Shown here: positions 47,349 through 55,518 of the stretch, in pieces
Layout: the number at the start of each line of letters is the position of its first letter
Numbering within the stretch: position 1 is the first letter of the stretch
Source of the DNA: Alphaproteobacteria bacterium
GTDB taxonomy: Bacteria > Pseudomonadota > Alphaproteobacteria > Sphingomonadales > Sphingomonadaceae
Length of the DNA stretch: 64,000 bases
Assembly (NCBI GenBank): GCA_005883305.1
Contig: VBAC01000001.1
Coordinates: 682,001-746,000 of the forward strand
Reading direction: 5' to 3'
Translations under genes and position numbers: made by a program
The notes under the pieces: model-generated
What the model was told of the DNA's origin: nothing
Database searches by the model: none
Seen by the model: only the letters and a program-made list of their open reading frames with translations

Positions 47349-48266
47349 TCAGGCTTCGGGCAAAAAATCGGGTACCGAAAGGTAGCGCTCGCCGGTGTCG
47401 TAGTTGAAGCCGAGGATGCGCTTGCCCGAAAGCTCGGGAAGCTTCTGCGCGATCGCCGCCAGCGTCGCGCCGGAGCTGATGCCGACCAGCATCCCTTCCT
47501 CGCGCGCGGCGCGGCGGGCCATTTCCTTGGCGTCGGCCGGGTCGACCTGGATGATTCCGTCGAGCCGGCTGGTGTCCATGATCGCCGGAATGAAGCCGGC
47601 GCCGATGCCCTGGATCGGATGCGGCCCGGGATCGCCGCCCGAAAGGACCGGCGACAGGGTCGGCTCGACCGCGAACACTTGCAGGCCCGGCCATTCCGCC
47701 TTCAGCACCTCGGCGCAGGCCGTGATGTGACCGCCGGTGCCGACGCCGGTGATCAGAGCGTCGATCGGCGCGTCGCCGAAGTCGGCGAGGATCTCCCGCG
47801 CCGTGGTCCGCCGGTGGACCTCGAGATTGGCCGGATTTTCGAACTGCTGCGGCATCCAGCTGTTCCCGGTCGCCGCGATCAGCTCCTCGGCGCGGGCGAT
47901 CGCGCCCTTCATGCCCTTTTCCTTGGGCGTGAGATCGAAGCTCGCGCCATAAGCGAGCATCAGCCTGCGACGCTCCAGGCTCATGCTCTCGGGCATGACG
48001 AGCACCAGCTTGTAGCCCTTGACCGCGGCGACCATCGCCAGGCCGATCCCGGTATTGCCGCTGGTCGGCTCGATGATCGTCCCGCCGGGCTTGAGCCTGC
48101 CGGAGGCCTCGGCGTCTTCGACCATGGCCAGCGCGATCCGGTCCTTGACCGAGGCGCCCGGATTGGAGCGCTCCTGCTTGATCCACACCTCGGCGTCGCC
48201 GAACAGGCGGTTGACGCGGACATGGGGCGTGTTGCCGATCGTCTCGAGAATGTTGCCGGCTTTCAT
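47349..48266 (-). CDS. cysK: Cysteine synthase A
   Basis: The 305-residue PLP enzyme makes cysteine from O-acetylserine and sulfide. The lysine is in [15 protein letters not shown] phosphate is held by [10 protein letters not shown]-type [10 protein letters not shown], and GVGTGGHI follows. It has the normal length and converges with the tyrosinase gene. Confidence 0.96.
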   Translation of the reverse strand: MKAGNILETIGNTPHVRVNRLFGDAEVWIKQERSNPGASVKDRIALAMVEDAEASGRLKPGGTIIEPTSGNTGIGLAMVAAVKGYKLVLVMPESMSLERRRLMLAYGASFDLTPKEKGMKGAIARAEELIAATGNSWMPQQFENPANLEVHRRTTAREILADFGDAPIDALITGVGTGGHITACAEVLKAEWPGLQVFAVEPTLSPVLSGGDPGPHPIQGIGAGFIPAIMDTSRLDGIIQVDPADAKEMARRAAREEGMLVGISSGATLAAIAQKLPELSGKRILGFNYDTGERYLSVPDFLPEA

Positions 48267-48304
48267 GGCTGTGCTCCTGTTGCGAGGGCGGTTAGGATCG
48301 GGGG

Positions 48305-48841
48305 GTGACGAAATCCTATCTTGCCGTTCCCGCCGCTTTCGACGCGGCGGAATGCGACGCGATCATAGCATTGGCGGGCGCGATGGAAGCCGCGCCGGTT
48401 TACGGCGGCGGCGAACGGCAGATCGATCCGGCGGTGCGCAACGTCCGCTCGCGCCTGATCGCGCGCGCCGAGGCGGGTTGGTTGTTCGAGCGCCTCGACG
48501 CCTTGCTGGCGCTCGGCGGGGCAGAGTTCGGCCTGCCTGTCGGCCCGATTGCCGAGCAGATCCAGCTGCTGCGCTACGACGAGGGCGGCCATTTCGCGCT
48601 GTGGCACACCGATGGCGGGACCGACGCCGACCGGCAGCGCCTCGTTTCCCTCTCGATCGAGCTGTCCGAGCGGGAGGATTATGAGGGCGGTGAGCTGGAG
48701 ACCGTTCCCGACCTGATCGGCCGCACGCGCACCCTTCCGCGCGGCAGCGCCCAGCTCTTTCCCTCGCGCGCGCTTCACCGGGTGACTCCGGTGACCCGCG
48801 GCACGCGCTGGGCGCTGGTCGCCTGGACGGGCGGGCCCTGA
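48305..48841 (+). CDS. 2OG-Fe(II) oxygenase (prolyl-4-hydroxylase-like)
   Basis: The 178-residue protein is a single double-stranded beta-helix. The HxD motif is HTDGG after [11 protein letters not shown], the distal His is in RALHRVTPV, and the 2-oxoglutarate-binding Arg is in [16 protein letters not shown] is also typical. Start is GTG 48305. Substrate unknown. Confidence 0.85.
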   Translation: MTKSYLAVPAAFDAAECDAIIALAGAMEAAPVYGGGERQIDPAVRNVRSRLIARAEAGWLFERLDALLALGGAEFGLPVGPIAEQIQLLRYDEGGHFALWHTDGGTDADRQRLVSLSIELSEREDYEGGELETVPDLIGRTRTLPRGSAQLFPSRALHRVTPVTRGTRWALVAWTGGP

Positions 48842-48843
48842 CG

Positions 48844-50097
48844 TCATTCGGCGGCCTTGAGCTCGGGCGGGTCGAAGTTTCGGGCGCGCCGAAGCTCGGG
48901 AAACCATTTGGCCCACAGCAGGGTCACGCCGATGGCGCCGATCCCGCCGGCGACCACCGCGGCCACCGGCCCGATGACCGCGGCGAGAAAGCCGCTTTCC
49001 GCCTCGCCCAGCTCGTTCGACGCGGAGATGAACAAAGACGAGACCGCGCCCACGCGCCCGCGCTTGTCGTCCGGCGTATGGAGCTGGATCAGCGATTGGC
49101 GGACGTAGACGGAGAGCATGTCGGCCGCGCCGAGCAAGGCGAGGCAGACGAGCGACAATTCCATCGAGCGCGACAGGCCGAAGACGATCGTCGCCGCGCC
49201 GAACGCCGCCACCGCTCCGAGCATCTTGAGCCCGACCTCGTTCTTCAGGGGGCGGAAGGAAAAATAGATGGCGGTCAACGTCGCGCCGAGCGCCGGCGCG
49301 GCGCGCAGATGGCCGAGGCCGGTGGGGCCGGCGTGGAGGATATCGCGCGCGAACACCGGCAGCATCGCCGTCGCGCCCCCGAGCAGGACCGCGAACAGAT
49401 CGAGCGAGATCGCCCCCAGCACGAGCTTGTTGCCGCGCACGTAGCGAAGCCCGTCGACCATCTGGTGCCAGGGATGCTTCGAGCCTTCGATCGGGGTTCG
49501 AGGCTTCGACCCGATCATGAACATGCACAGCAGCGACAGCGCGAACAGGCCGGCCGCGACCGCATAGGGCGCGGGCGGCGCCCAGGCGTAGAGATAGCCG
49601 CCGAGCGCGGGCCCGACGATCGATCCGGATTGCCAGGCGATCGAGCTCATCGCGATCGCCTTTGGCAGTATCTCGCGCGGGACGAGGTTGGGCGAGAGGG
49701 CCTGCAAGGCCGGCATGGCGAAGGCGCGCGCCACGCCGAGCAAGGCGGCGACGGCGAAGAGTATGGGAAGGGTGATCGTGCCCTGCCAGGAGCACCAGCC
49801 AAGGATGCCCGCGCAGAGCAGTTCGAGCGCGATCGTCGCCCGGGCGATGAAGCGCCGGTCGAGCCGGTCGGCGGTCCAGCCTGTCACCAGCGTAAGCGCG
49901 AACAGAGGAACGAACTGGACGACTCCGACGAGACCGAGCTGGAACGAGGCGGCCTTCAGATCCATGGTCTGGCGGGCGATGTCGTAGACCTGCCAGCCGA
50001 TGACGATCACGGTGATCATCTGCGCGATCGTCGAGGCCAGCCGGGCCACCCAGTAGAAACGGAAATCGCGAACGGCGAAGGGCGAGCTCGGCTGCAT
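48844..50097 (-). CDS. MFS transporter
   Basis: The 417-residue carrier has about 12 hydrophobic segments, the motif A-like loop GWTADRLDRR, and a start MQPSSPFAVRDFRFYW at ATG 50097. It is like the EntS/MFS_3 drug and siderophore exporter group. The frame is open upstream but has no support. Substrate unknown. Confidence 0.85.
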   Translation of the reverse strand: MQPSSPFAVRDFRFYWVARLASTIAQMITVIVIGWQVYDIARQTMDLKAASFQLGLVGVVQFVPLFALTLVTGWTADRLDRRFIARATIALELLCAGILGWCSWQGTITLPILFAVAALLGVARAFAMPALQALSPNLVPREILPKAIAMSSIAWQSGSIVGPALGGYLYAWAPPAPYAVAAGLFALSLLCMFMIGSKPRTPIEGSKHPWHQMVDGLRYVRGNKLVLGAISLDLFAVLLGGATAMLPVFARDILHAGPTGLGHLRAAPALGATLTAIYFSFRPLKNEVGLKMLGAVAAFGAATIVFGLSRSMELSLVCLALLGAADMLSVYVRQSLIQLHTPDDKRGRVGAVSSLFISASNELGEAESGFLAAVIGPVAAVVAGGIGAIGVTLLWAKWFPELRRARNFDPPELKAAE

Positions 50098-50227
50098 CAG
50101 GCGGCAGTTAGGCCGCCGGGCGGGAGGCTTCAACATCGCCGTCGCGATATTTGCGGAAGGCCATGCTGGCGCCGGAACGAAATCCCCCGCAAAAGCGCTT
50201 GGGGCCTTTGGGGACGTGGAGGGTGCG

Positions 50228-51958
50228 ATGAAGCATGGGTTCACGGCTTTGCTGGTTTCGGCGGCCGCTTTGGCGCTGGCGGCCTGCGCGACGGGACCGG
50301 GCTCGCCTCCGCCGCCCGACGTCCAGGCCGGGGAGACTTGGCCCGCCTTCATGGCCCGCTACATCGATCAGGATTTCCGCGCCAATCCGGCCTTCGCGGT
50401 GGTCCAGGGAAAGCACGAATATGACGGCCGGCTGCCCGACTGGAGCGAAACGGGGCTTCAGAACGAGAAAGCGCGGCTGCGAAGCGCGCTTGCCGCCGCC
50501 GAGGCCTTCGATCCCCGCCGCCTCACCCCGGAGCAGCGGTTCGAGCGCGACTACCTGATGGCCCGCACGCGCGGCGCGCTCTTCTGGGTGGACGCCGCCG
50601 ATCAGCCACACAGCAACCCCGCTTATTACATGAACAACGGGCTCGATCCGTCGGTCTACGTCACCCGGCCCTACGCGCCTGCCGCGACCCGGCTCAGGGC
50701 CTTCATCGCCTATCTGCGCGAGATCCCGCGCGCCGCCGGGCAGATCCGGGCCAATTTGCGCACGCCGCTTCCGGTCAGCTTCATCGACTACGGCAAGTCC
50801 GCCTTCGGCGGCTTCGCGGAATATTATCCCGGCGACGGCACCCGGGCCTTCGCCGAAGTCCGGGATGCCGAGCTCCAGGCCGAACTTCGAACGGCGGCGC
50901 GAGAGGCGGCGCGTGCGATGCGGGGCCTCGCCGACTGGCTCGAAGCCCAGCGGCCGCGGGCGACGACGAACTTCGCCCTCGGGCCGGAGCGGTTCGCCCA
51001 AATGATCCGCGACACCGAGATGGTCGACGTGCCGCTGGCCGAGCTCGAGGCGATCGGCCGCGCCGATCTGCTCCGCAACCAGCAGGCGCTGCAGGCCGCC
51101 TGCGCCCAATTCGCGCCCGGCGCGACGGTGCCCGCCTGCATGGACCGGATGAACGCGCGCAAGCCCGAGGGCGGCCCGGTCGCCGGTGCGCGGCGGCAGC
51201 TGGCCGGCCTGAGGCAATTCATCCGCGACCACGATCTGGTCAGCATTCCCGGAACCGAGGAAGCCCATGTCGAGGAGGCGCCGCCCTACAATAGGCAGAA
51301 CTCGGCCTATATCGACATTCCGGGACCCTACGAGACCGGCCTGCCCTCGGTCTATTATATCGCCCCGCCGGACCCGAGCTGGACGCCCGAAGTCCAGGCC
51401 GCGTTCGTTCCCGGCGAGGCGGACCTCATGTTCACCTCGGTCCACGAAGTCTGGCCCGGCCACTTCCTCAACTTCCTCCACGCCAACCGCTCGCCCTTCA
51501 CCTTCGGCCGGGTCTATGTCGGCTATGCCTTCGCGGAAGGCTGGGCCCATTATGCCGAAGAGATGATGTGGGACGCGGGGCTCGGCAATGGCGACGCCGA
51601 GACCCATGTCGGCCAGCTCTCCAACGCCCTGCTGCGCGATTGCCGCTTCCTCTCGGCGATCGGAATGCACACCGGGCGGATGACCCAGGCGCAGTCGCGG
51701 GCGATGTTCCGCGAGCAATGCTATCAGGACGAAGGCAATGCCCGTCAGCAGGCGGCGCGCGGCACCTACGATCCCGCCTATCTCAACTATACGATGGGCA
51801 AGCTGATGATCAGGCGCCTGCGCGAGGATTGGGTGCGCGGCCATGGCGGGCGGAGCGGCTGGAAGGCGTTCCATGACCGCTTCCTCAGCTTCGGCGGCCC
51901 GCCGATCCCGTTGGTTAGGGCGCAGATGATGGGCGGTACGCCGAGGGCCGTGTTCTAA
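50228..51958 (+). CDS. DUF885 family lipoprotein (metallopeptidase-like)
   Basis: The 576-residue protein starts MKHGFTALLVSAAALALAAC, a lipoprotein signal. The DUF885 domain has the zinc-type motif HEVWPGH in TSVHEVWPGHFLNFLH, and the third ligand region EGWAHYAEEMM. Related folds are M32-type carboxypeptidases; no activity is proven. ATG 50228 follows GGAGGGTGC; the GTG at 50216 is less likely. A 101-bp repeat follows its stop. Confidence 0.9.
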   Translation: MKHGFTALLVSAAALALAACATGPGSPPPPDVQAGETWPAFMARYIDQDFRANPAFAVVQGKHEYDGRLPDWSETGLQNEKARLRSALAAAEAFDPRRLTPEQRFERDYLMARTRGALFWVDAADQPHSNPAYYMNNGLDPSVYVTRPYAPAATRLRAFIAYLREIPRAAGQIRANLRTPLPVSFIDYGKSAFGGFAEYYPGDGTRAFAEVRDAELQAELRTAAREAARAMRGLADWLEAQRPRATTNFALGPERFAQMIRDTEMVDVPLAELEAIGRADLLRNQQALQAACAQFAPGATVPACMDRMNARKPEGGPVAGARRQLAGLRQFIRDHDLVSIPGTEEAHVEEAPPYNRQNSAYIDIPGPYETGLPSVYYIAPPDPSWTPEVQAAFVPGEADLMFTSVHEVWPGHFLNFLHANRSPFTFGRVYVGYAFAEGWAHYAEEMMWDAGLGNGDAETHVGQLSNALLRDCRFLSAIGMHTGRMTQAQSRAMFREQCYQDEGNARQQAARGTYDPAYLNYTMGKLMIRRLREDWVRGHGGRSGWKAFHDRFLSFGGPPIPLVRAQMMGGTPRAVF

Positions 51959-51964
51959 CCTTCT

Positions 51965-52065
51965 CGCTCATCCTGAGGAGGGACTGAGCTTGGCGAAGGC
52001 CCGTCTCGAAGGACCGTCCTTCGAGACGCCGTTTCGACAGGCTCAACGGCTCCTCAGGATGAGCG
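51965..52065. repeat. 101-bp hairpin repeat, copy 2
   Basis: It is identical over 101 bp to 15195-15295 and in the same orientation. It lies between the converging DUF885 and marC genes, starting 6 bp after a stop codon. Confidence 0.95.
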
Positions 52066-52083
52066 GGAAATGGCGCGTGCGGT

Positions 52084-52791
52084 TCAAGCGCCCCCTATCC
52101 CGTAGAAGTCGCTGATCCCGGTGAGCAGGAATTGCATGCCGATGGCGATCAGGAGGAAACCGAAAATCTTGGTCATCGCGTCGATCCCGCCCTGGCCGAG
52201 GAAGCGGACCATCATCGCCGCCCCGCGCAGCACGAGGAGCGAGAAGAGCAGGGTAAGCGCCATTCCCGCGATCACTCCGGCGTAGATCAGCACGAAATCT
52301 TCCGGATAGTGGCTGCGGATCTGGGCGGCGGCGGTGAGCACGACGGAAATCGAGCCCGGCCCGGCGAGGCTCGGCATGGCGAGCGGCGTGAAAGCGACGT
52401 CGCGCGCCTGGGGCTGGCCTTCGGCACCGGCGGCCTGGGGCGCCGCGGGCGGAGGAAACAGCATGCGGAAGCCGATGAAGCCGATGATCAGCCCCCCGGC
52501 TACTCTGAGGCCCGGCACCGAGATGCCGAAGAAATCGATGATCCAGGCGCCGAGCAGAAGGAAGGTGACGAGGATCGCGAAGGCGTAAATGCAGGCGAGC
52601 AGCGCCTGGCGGTTGCGCCACTTGTCGTCGAAGCCCGCGGTCAGCGAGACGAACAAGGGCGCGGTGCTGAACGGGTTCATGATCGGCAGCAGCGCGCCGA
52701 CGGTGAGCATGATCGCCTGGCCGAAGATCGTGATCGCCTCTCTCCCGCAAGGATGCCCGGCTGAAATGGAGGGAGCGCCCGCGCGACTCAA
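52084..52791 (-). CDS. MarC family membrane protein
   Basis: The protein has about six helices of the MarC/UPF0056 family, with the NPFSTAPLFVSLTAG signature in the first helix and PLAMPSLAGPGSI. The N-terminus is unclear: TTG 52791 starts a 235-residue frame, while ATG 52710 would cut into the first helix. A start in between, near the GGGAGAGAGG site, would need a rare codon. Function is unknown; it is not a proven drug transporter. Confidence 0.85.
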   Translation of the reverse strand: MSRAGAPSISAGHPCGREAITIFGQAIMLTVGALLPIMNPFSTAPLFVSLTAGFDDKWRNRQALLACIYAFAILVTFLLLGAWIIDFFGISVPGLRVAGGLIIGFIGFRMLFPPPAAPQAAGAEGQPQARDVAFTPLAMPSLAGPGSISVVLTAAAQIRSHYPEDFVLIYAGVIAGMALTLLFSLLVLRGAAMMVRFLGQGGIDAMTKIFGFLLIAIGMQFLLTGISDFYGIGGA

Positions 52792-52877
52792 TGCGGGTTT
52801 GTCCCGAGAGAGGCGCGCGATGAGGCGCGGAACTACCGCCGATCTCCACCCGTTGCGGTTCAGAAGGAGATTCCAAC

Positions 52878-53936
52878 ATGCGTAAAGTGCTGCTCACGAT
52901 GAGCGCGGCGACGATCGCGCTCGCGGCGCCGCTTCAGGCGCAAGGCCATGGCGGCGGACACGGCGGCGGCCATGGCGGCGGCCAGGGTCATGGCCAGGCT
53001 CAGAACAGGCACGGCGGCGGCGGTGGCGGCGATCACGGCAACGGTAACGCCCATCAGGCCCGCGGCGCCGACGACGCTCAGCGCGGCCGCGGCCATGAGG
53101 CGCGCGCCGAAGCGCAGCGCCCGGATCGCGGCGGCGCGGTCCATGTCGCCGAGGAGCCGGGCCGGGGTCATGGCCGCGGCCATGCCGAGGATCGCGGACG
53201 CCCCGTCGCCCACGTTCGCAACGAGGACGTGCTTCGCCCCGGCGTCCGCCTCGACGGCAACGGCCGCGGGCGCGGCCATGCAGAGGACCGCGGGCGCGCC
53301 CGCCTCGAGCGCCGGGCGGTTCTGGTCACCAATCCGGCGGAGATCGTGCGGGTCCGCTGGGAGCCGGCCCGGGGCCTGGTGAACGGCTGCCCGCCGGGCC
53401 TCGCCCGCCGCAACAACGGCTGCCTGCCGCCGGGCCAGGCGCGCCACCTCGCCGAGCGGAGCTGGGACGCAAGCCTGTGGCCGCGCTACCGCGAGGGCAA
53501 TTACGCTTATGCTGACGGCTATCTCTACAAGCTTGCCCCGAGCGGCATGGTCCAGGGCTTCGTTCCGCTTGCCGGCGGCGCCTTGTGGCAGGGCAATCCC
53601 TGGCCCGCCAGCTACGGCTACGCCCCCGTGCCGACCTATCTCAGCCAATATTACGGTTGGAACGATCCTTACGATTATCGCTACGCCGACGGCGTGGTCT
53701 ATGGGCTCGATCCGCAGACGCAGATGATCCAGCAGGTGGCCGGGCTGCTCACCGGCGATCAGTGGAATATCGGCCAGGCGATGCCGACGGGCTACGACAT
53801 CTACAACGTGCCCTACGCCTATCGCGGCCAATATTACGACACGCCGGACAACATGTACCGCTACAGCGACGGCTACATCTACCAGATGGATCCGACGACC
53901 CAGCTGGTGCAGGCGGCGATCAGCCTGCTTTCCTGA
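52878..53936 (+). CDS. Secreted His/Gly-rich protein with three YxYxDG repeats
   Basis: The 352-residue protein has a signal peptide (LLTMSAATIALAAPLQAQ). It continues with (GHGG)n runs and an Arg/Gly/His-rich region up to about 145, which may bind metal. The C-terminal half has three repeats: YAYADGYLYKLAPSGMVQ, YRYADGVVYGLDPQTQMIQ and YRYSDGYIYQMDPTTQLVQ. It resembles RcnB-like sphingomonad envelope proteins in part. A strong site AGAAGGAGAT precedes the ATG. The function is unknown. Confidence 0.7.
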   Translation: MRKVLLTMSAATIALAAPLQAQGHGGGHGGGHGGGQGHGQAQNRHGGGGGGDHGNGNAHQARGADDAQRGRGHEARAEAQRPDRGGAVHVAEEPGRGHGRGHAEDRGRPVAHVRNEDVLRPGVRLDGNGRGRGHAEDRGRARLERRAVLVTNPAEIVRVRWEPARGLVNGCPPGLARRNNGCLPPGQARHLAERSWDASLWPRYREGNYAYADGYLYKLAPSGMVQGFVPLAGGALWQGNPWPASYGYAPVPTYLSQYYGWNDPYDYRYADGVVYGLDPQTQMIQQVAGLLTGDQWNIGQAMPTGYDIYNVPYAYRGQYYDTPDNMYRYSDGYIYQMDPTTQLVQAAISLLS

Positions 53937-53963
53937 CCGCAGGTCATCAGAAGGACGAAACGC

Positions 53964-54554
53964 ATGAACCTTTCGCGCATCGGCTTGGCGGCGGCCACCG
54001 CCGTCGTCCTCCTCGCCGGCTGCAACCGCGCCGCGGACAGCGGCAACGCGACCGCCGCGAACGGCGCGGCGGCGGCCAACACGGCTGAGCCAGGCAGCCA
54101 GACAGTCGCGGCGGCTTTGGCGGGAGACGGCGACCTTGGAAAGCTGAACGAGATTGCCGGCAATGCGGGCCTGGCTGATCTGCTCGGCGGCACCGGCCCC
54201 TACACCGTCTTCGCGCCCGACAATGGCGCGTTCAACGCCCTGGGCGCTCAGGCCGATGCGCTGAAGGGGGAGGCGATGCGGCCGCAGGCCATCGCTCTGC
54301 TCCGCGCCCATATCGTCCCGGGCGTCGTCACCCGCCGCGATCTCGAGGCGGCGCTGGCGCGGGGCGGGTCGCGGCCGACGCAGATGCGAACCATGGCCGG
54401 CGGCACGCTGACCTTCACCCGCGACGGCGACGCGATCGTCGTCGCCTCGGACACGGGCGGGCGAGGGCGGCTGGTCGAGGAGACCTTGGCGTCGAACGGG
54501 GCGATCGAGCGGATCGACGGGTTGCTCGTTGCGGCGGACGCGCCGGCGCGCTGA
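53964..54554 (+). CDS. Fasciclin-domain lipoprotein
   Basis: The 196-residue protein has the lipobox VLLAGC, an Ala/Asn-rich spacer and one fasciclin (FAS1) domain (about 50-190) with GPYTVFAPDNGAFNAL and LLRAHIVPGVV. These domains mediate adhesion outside the cell. It follows the YxYxDG protein by 27 bp, so they are likely co-transcribed. Confidence 0.9.
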   Translation: MNLSRIGLAAATAVVLLAGCNRAADSGNATAANGAAAANTAEPGSQTVAAALAGDGDLGKLNEIAGNAGLADLLGGTGPYTVFAPDNGAFNALGAQADALKGEAMRPQAIALLRAHIVPGVVTRRDLEAALARGGSRPTQMRTMAGGTLTFTRDGDAIVVASDTGGRGRLVEETLASNGAIERIDGLLVAADAPAR

Positions 54555-54814
54555 GGCGCCCACTGCACCGATCGCTAGGCGAGGGATCGCGAGTCGAGGA
54601 GGCGCGCAAGCGGCGGCAAGCGAGGAGTTGGCGCAATATCGCATTACCTTCCGCGCGGCGGCGATCGCGTATTGCCAGTCAATCGAAGCCTTTATCTCGG
54701 GAAAGGGCGTGCCCGATGCCGCCGGGCGATTCGTGAAGCAATCGCCGAACATGCTTCAGTAACCTGGTGCACTGTCACAGATTTCCGGAGTTTTCCGCCG
54801 ATTAGTGCTCAAAG
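54555..54814. other. Intergenic stretch with small remnant frame
   Basis: No complete gene is seen. A plus-strand frame ending at 54762 encodes, from about 54630, a plausible 40-residue C-terminal peptide (AIAYCQSIEAFISGKG then DAAGRFVKQSPNMLQ) but lacks a credible start and family. From about 54765 the DNA becomes AT-richer and this continues into the GH25 gene. Confidence 0.35.
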
Positions 54815-55467
54815 TTAATCGCGTGCGAAAGGCCATGCAGATATCAAGGCCTCGGACGATCCCTTGAAGACGCTGCGATCTACGCGACCAGCGCCTGGAG
54901 TTACTTGAGGTTGCGGCCCAGACCTGCCGTCGGTGTATTGCCAGAGCGTCCAGTCGTCCCATCCTTCAGGCAGGGACTGACGAGGGAGGTTGTATGTGGG
55001 CGGCGGATACTCATCGTACCACAATATGCCTCGTGTGACGATCGACTCGCCGTTTCCGTGCATCAGAGTTCGAAGAAGACGCCGTCCATAGATAGCTGGA
55101 TATCGACCCAATCGTTGACGCACTCGTTCAACGAATAGACGCATATTTTCAAACGTGCCATGTTTCTCACAATCAAAACATATAAACTCATCGTCTCTGG
55201 GTCTTACAAAACCAATATAATGATCAGCCTGTCGAACGCCGTCTGATCCTTCTAAGCCCGCAAAGTGATAAGATCCCCATAGCAAGCCTGCTTCGCGAGC
55301 CTTATCCCGGCGATATAGATACTTAGCATCTTCTACGTCTATGCCCTCAGTGCCTTGTGTATTATAGCAATAATCCCAGCCTGCTTCATCTCTAGCCAAT
55401 CGATATCACCATCCTGGTGGCGGGAAAGATCGACAACTGCGGTAGACCAAGCTTGATTTAAAGTCAT
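54815..55467 (-). pseudogene. GH25 lysozyme, single-base frameshift
   Basis: Reading from ATG 55467 (site AAGGAA) gives AVVDLSRHQDGDIDWLEMK, then IIAIIHKA, a GH25 N-terminus with the catalytic-type Asp. The family continues KATEG, but here the frame shifts at about 55351; the other frame resumes TEGIDVEDAKYLYRR and runs to the stop at 54815 (AGLLWGSYHF, FDCEKHG and ILWYDEY are GH25 features). One missing A would restore a protein of about 217 residues. Base composition is AT-richer than the flanks, suggesting horizontal or phage origin. An assembly error cannot be excluded. Confidence 0.82.
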
Positions 55468-55518
55468 CTTGGTGTTCCTTCGATGTCTGGGCTCAGACCT
55501 ATACCACAAAGCTACAGA

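Noticed and set aside
54815-55399. Taking 55399 as the start of the lysozyme
   Set aside because: The in-frame start lacks the GH25 N-terminus, which is found in another frame beginning at 55467.
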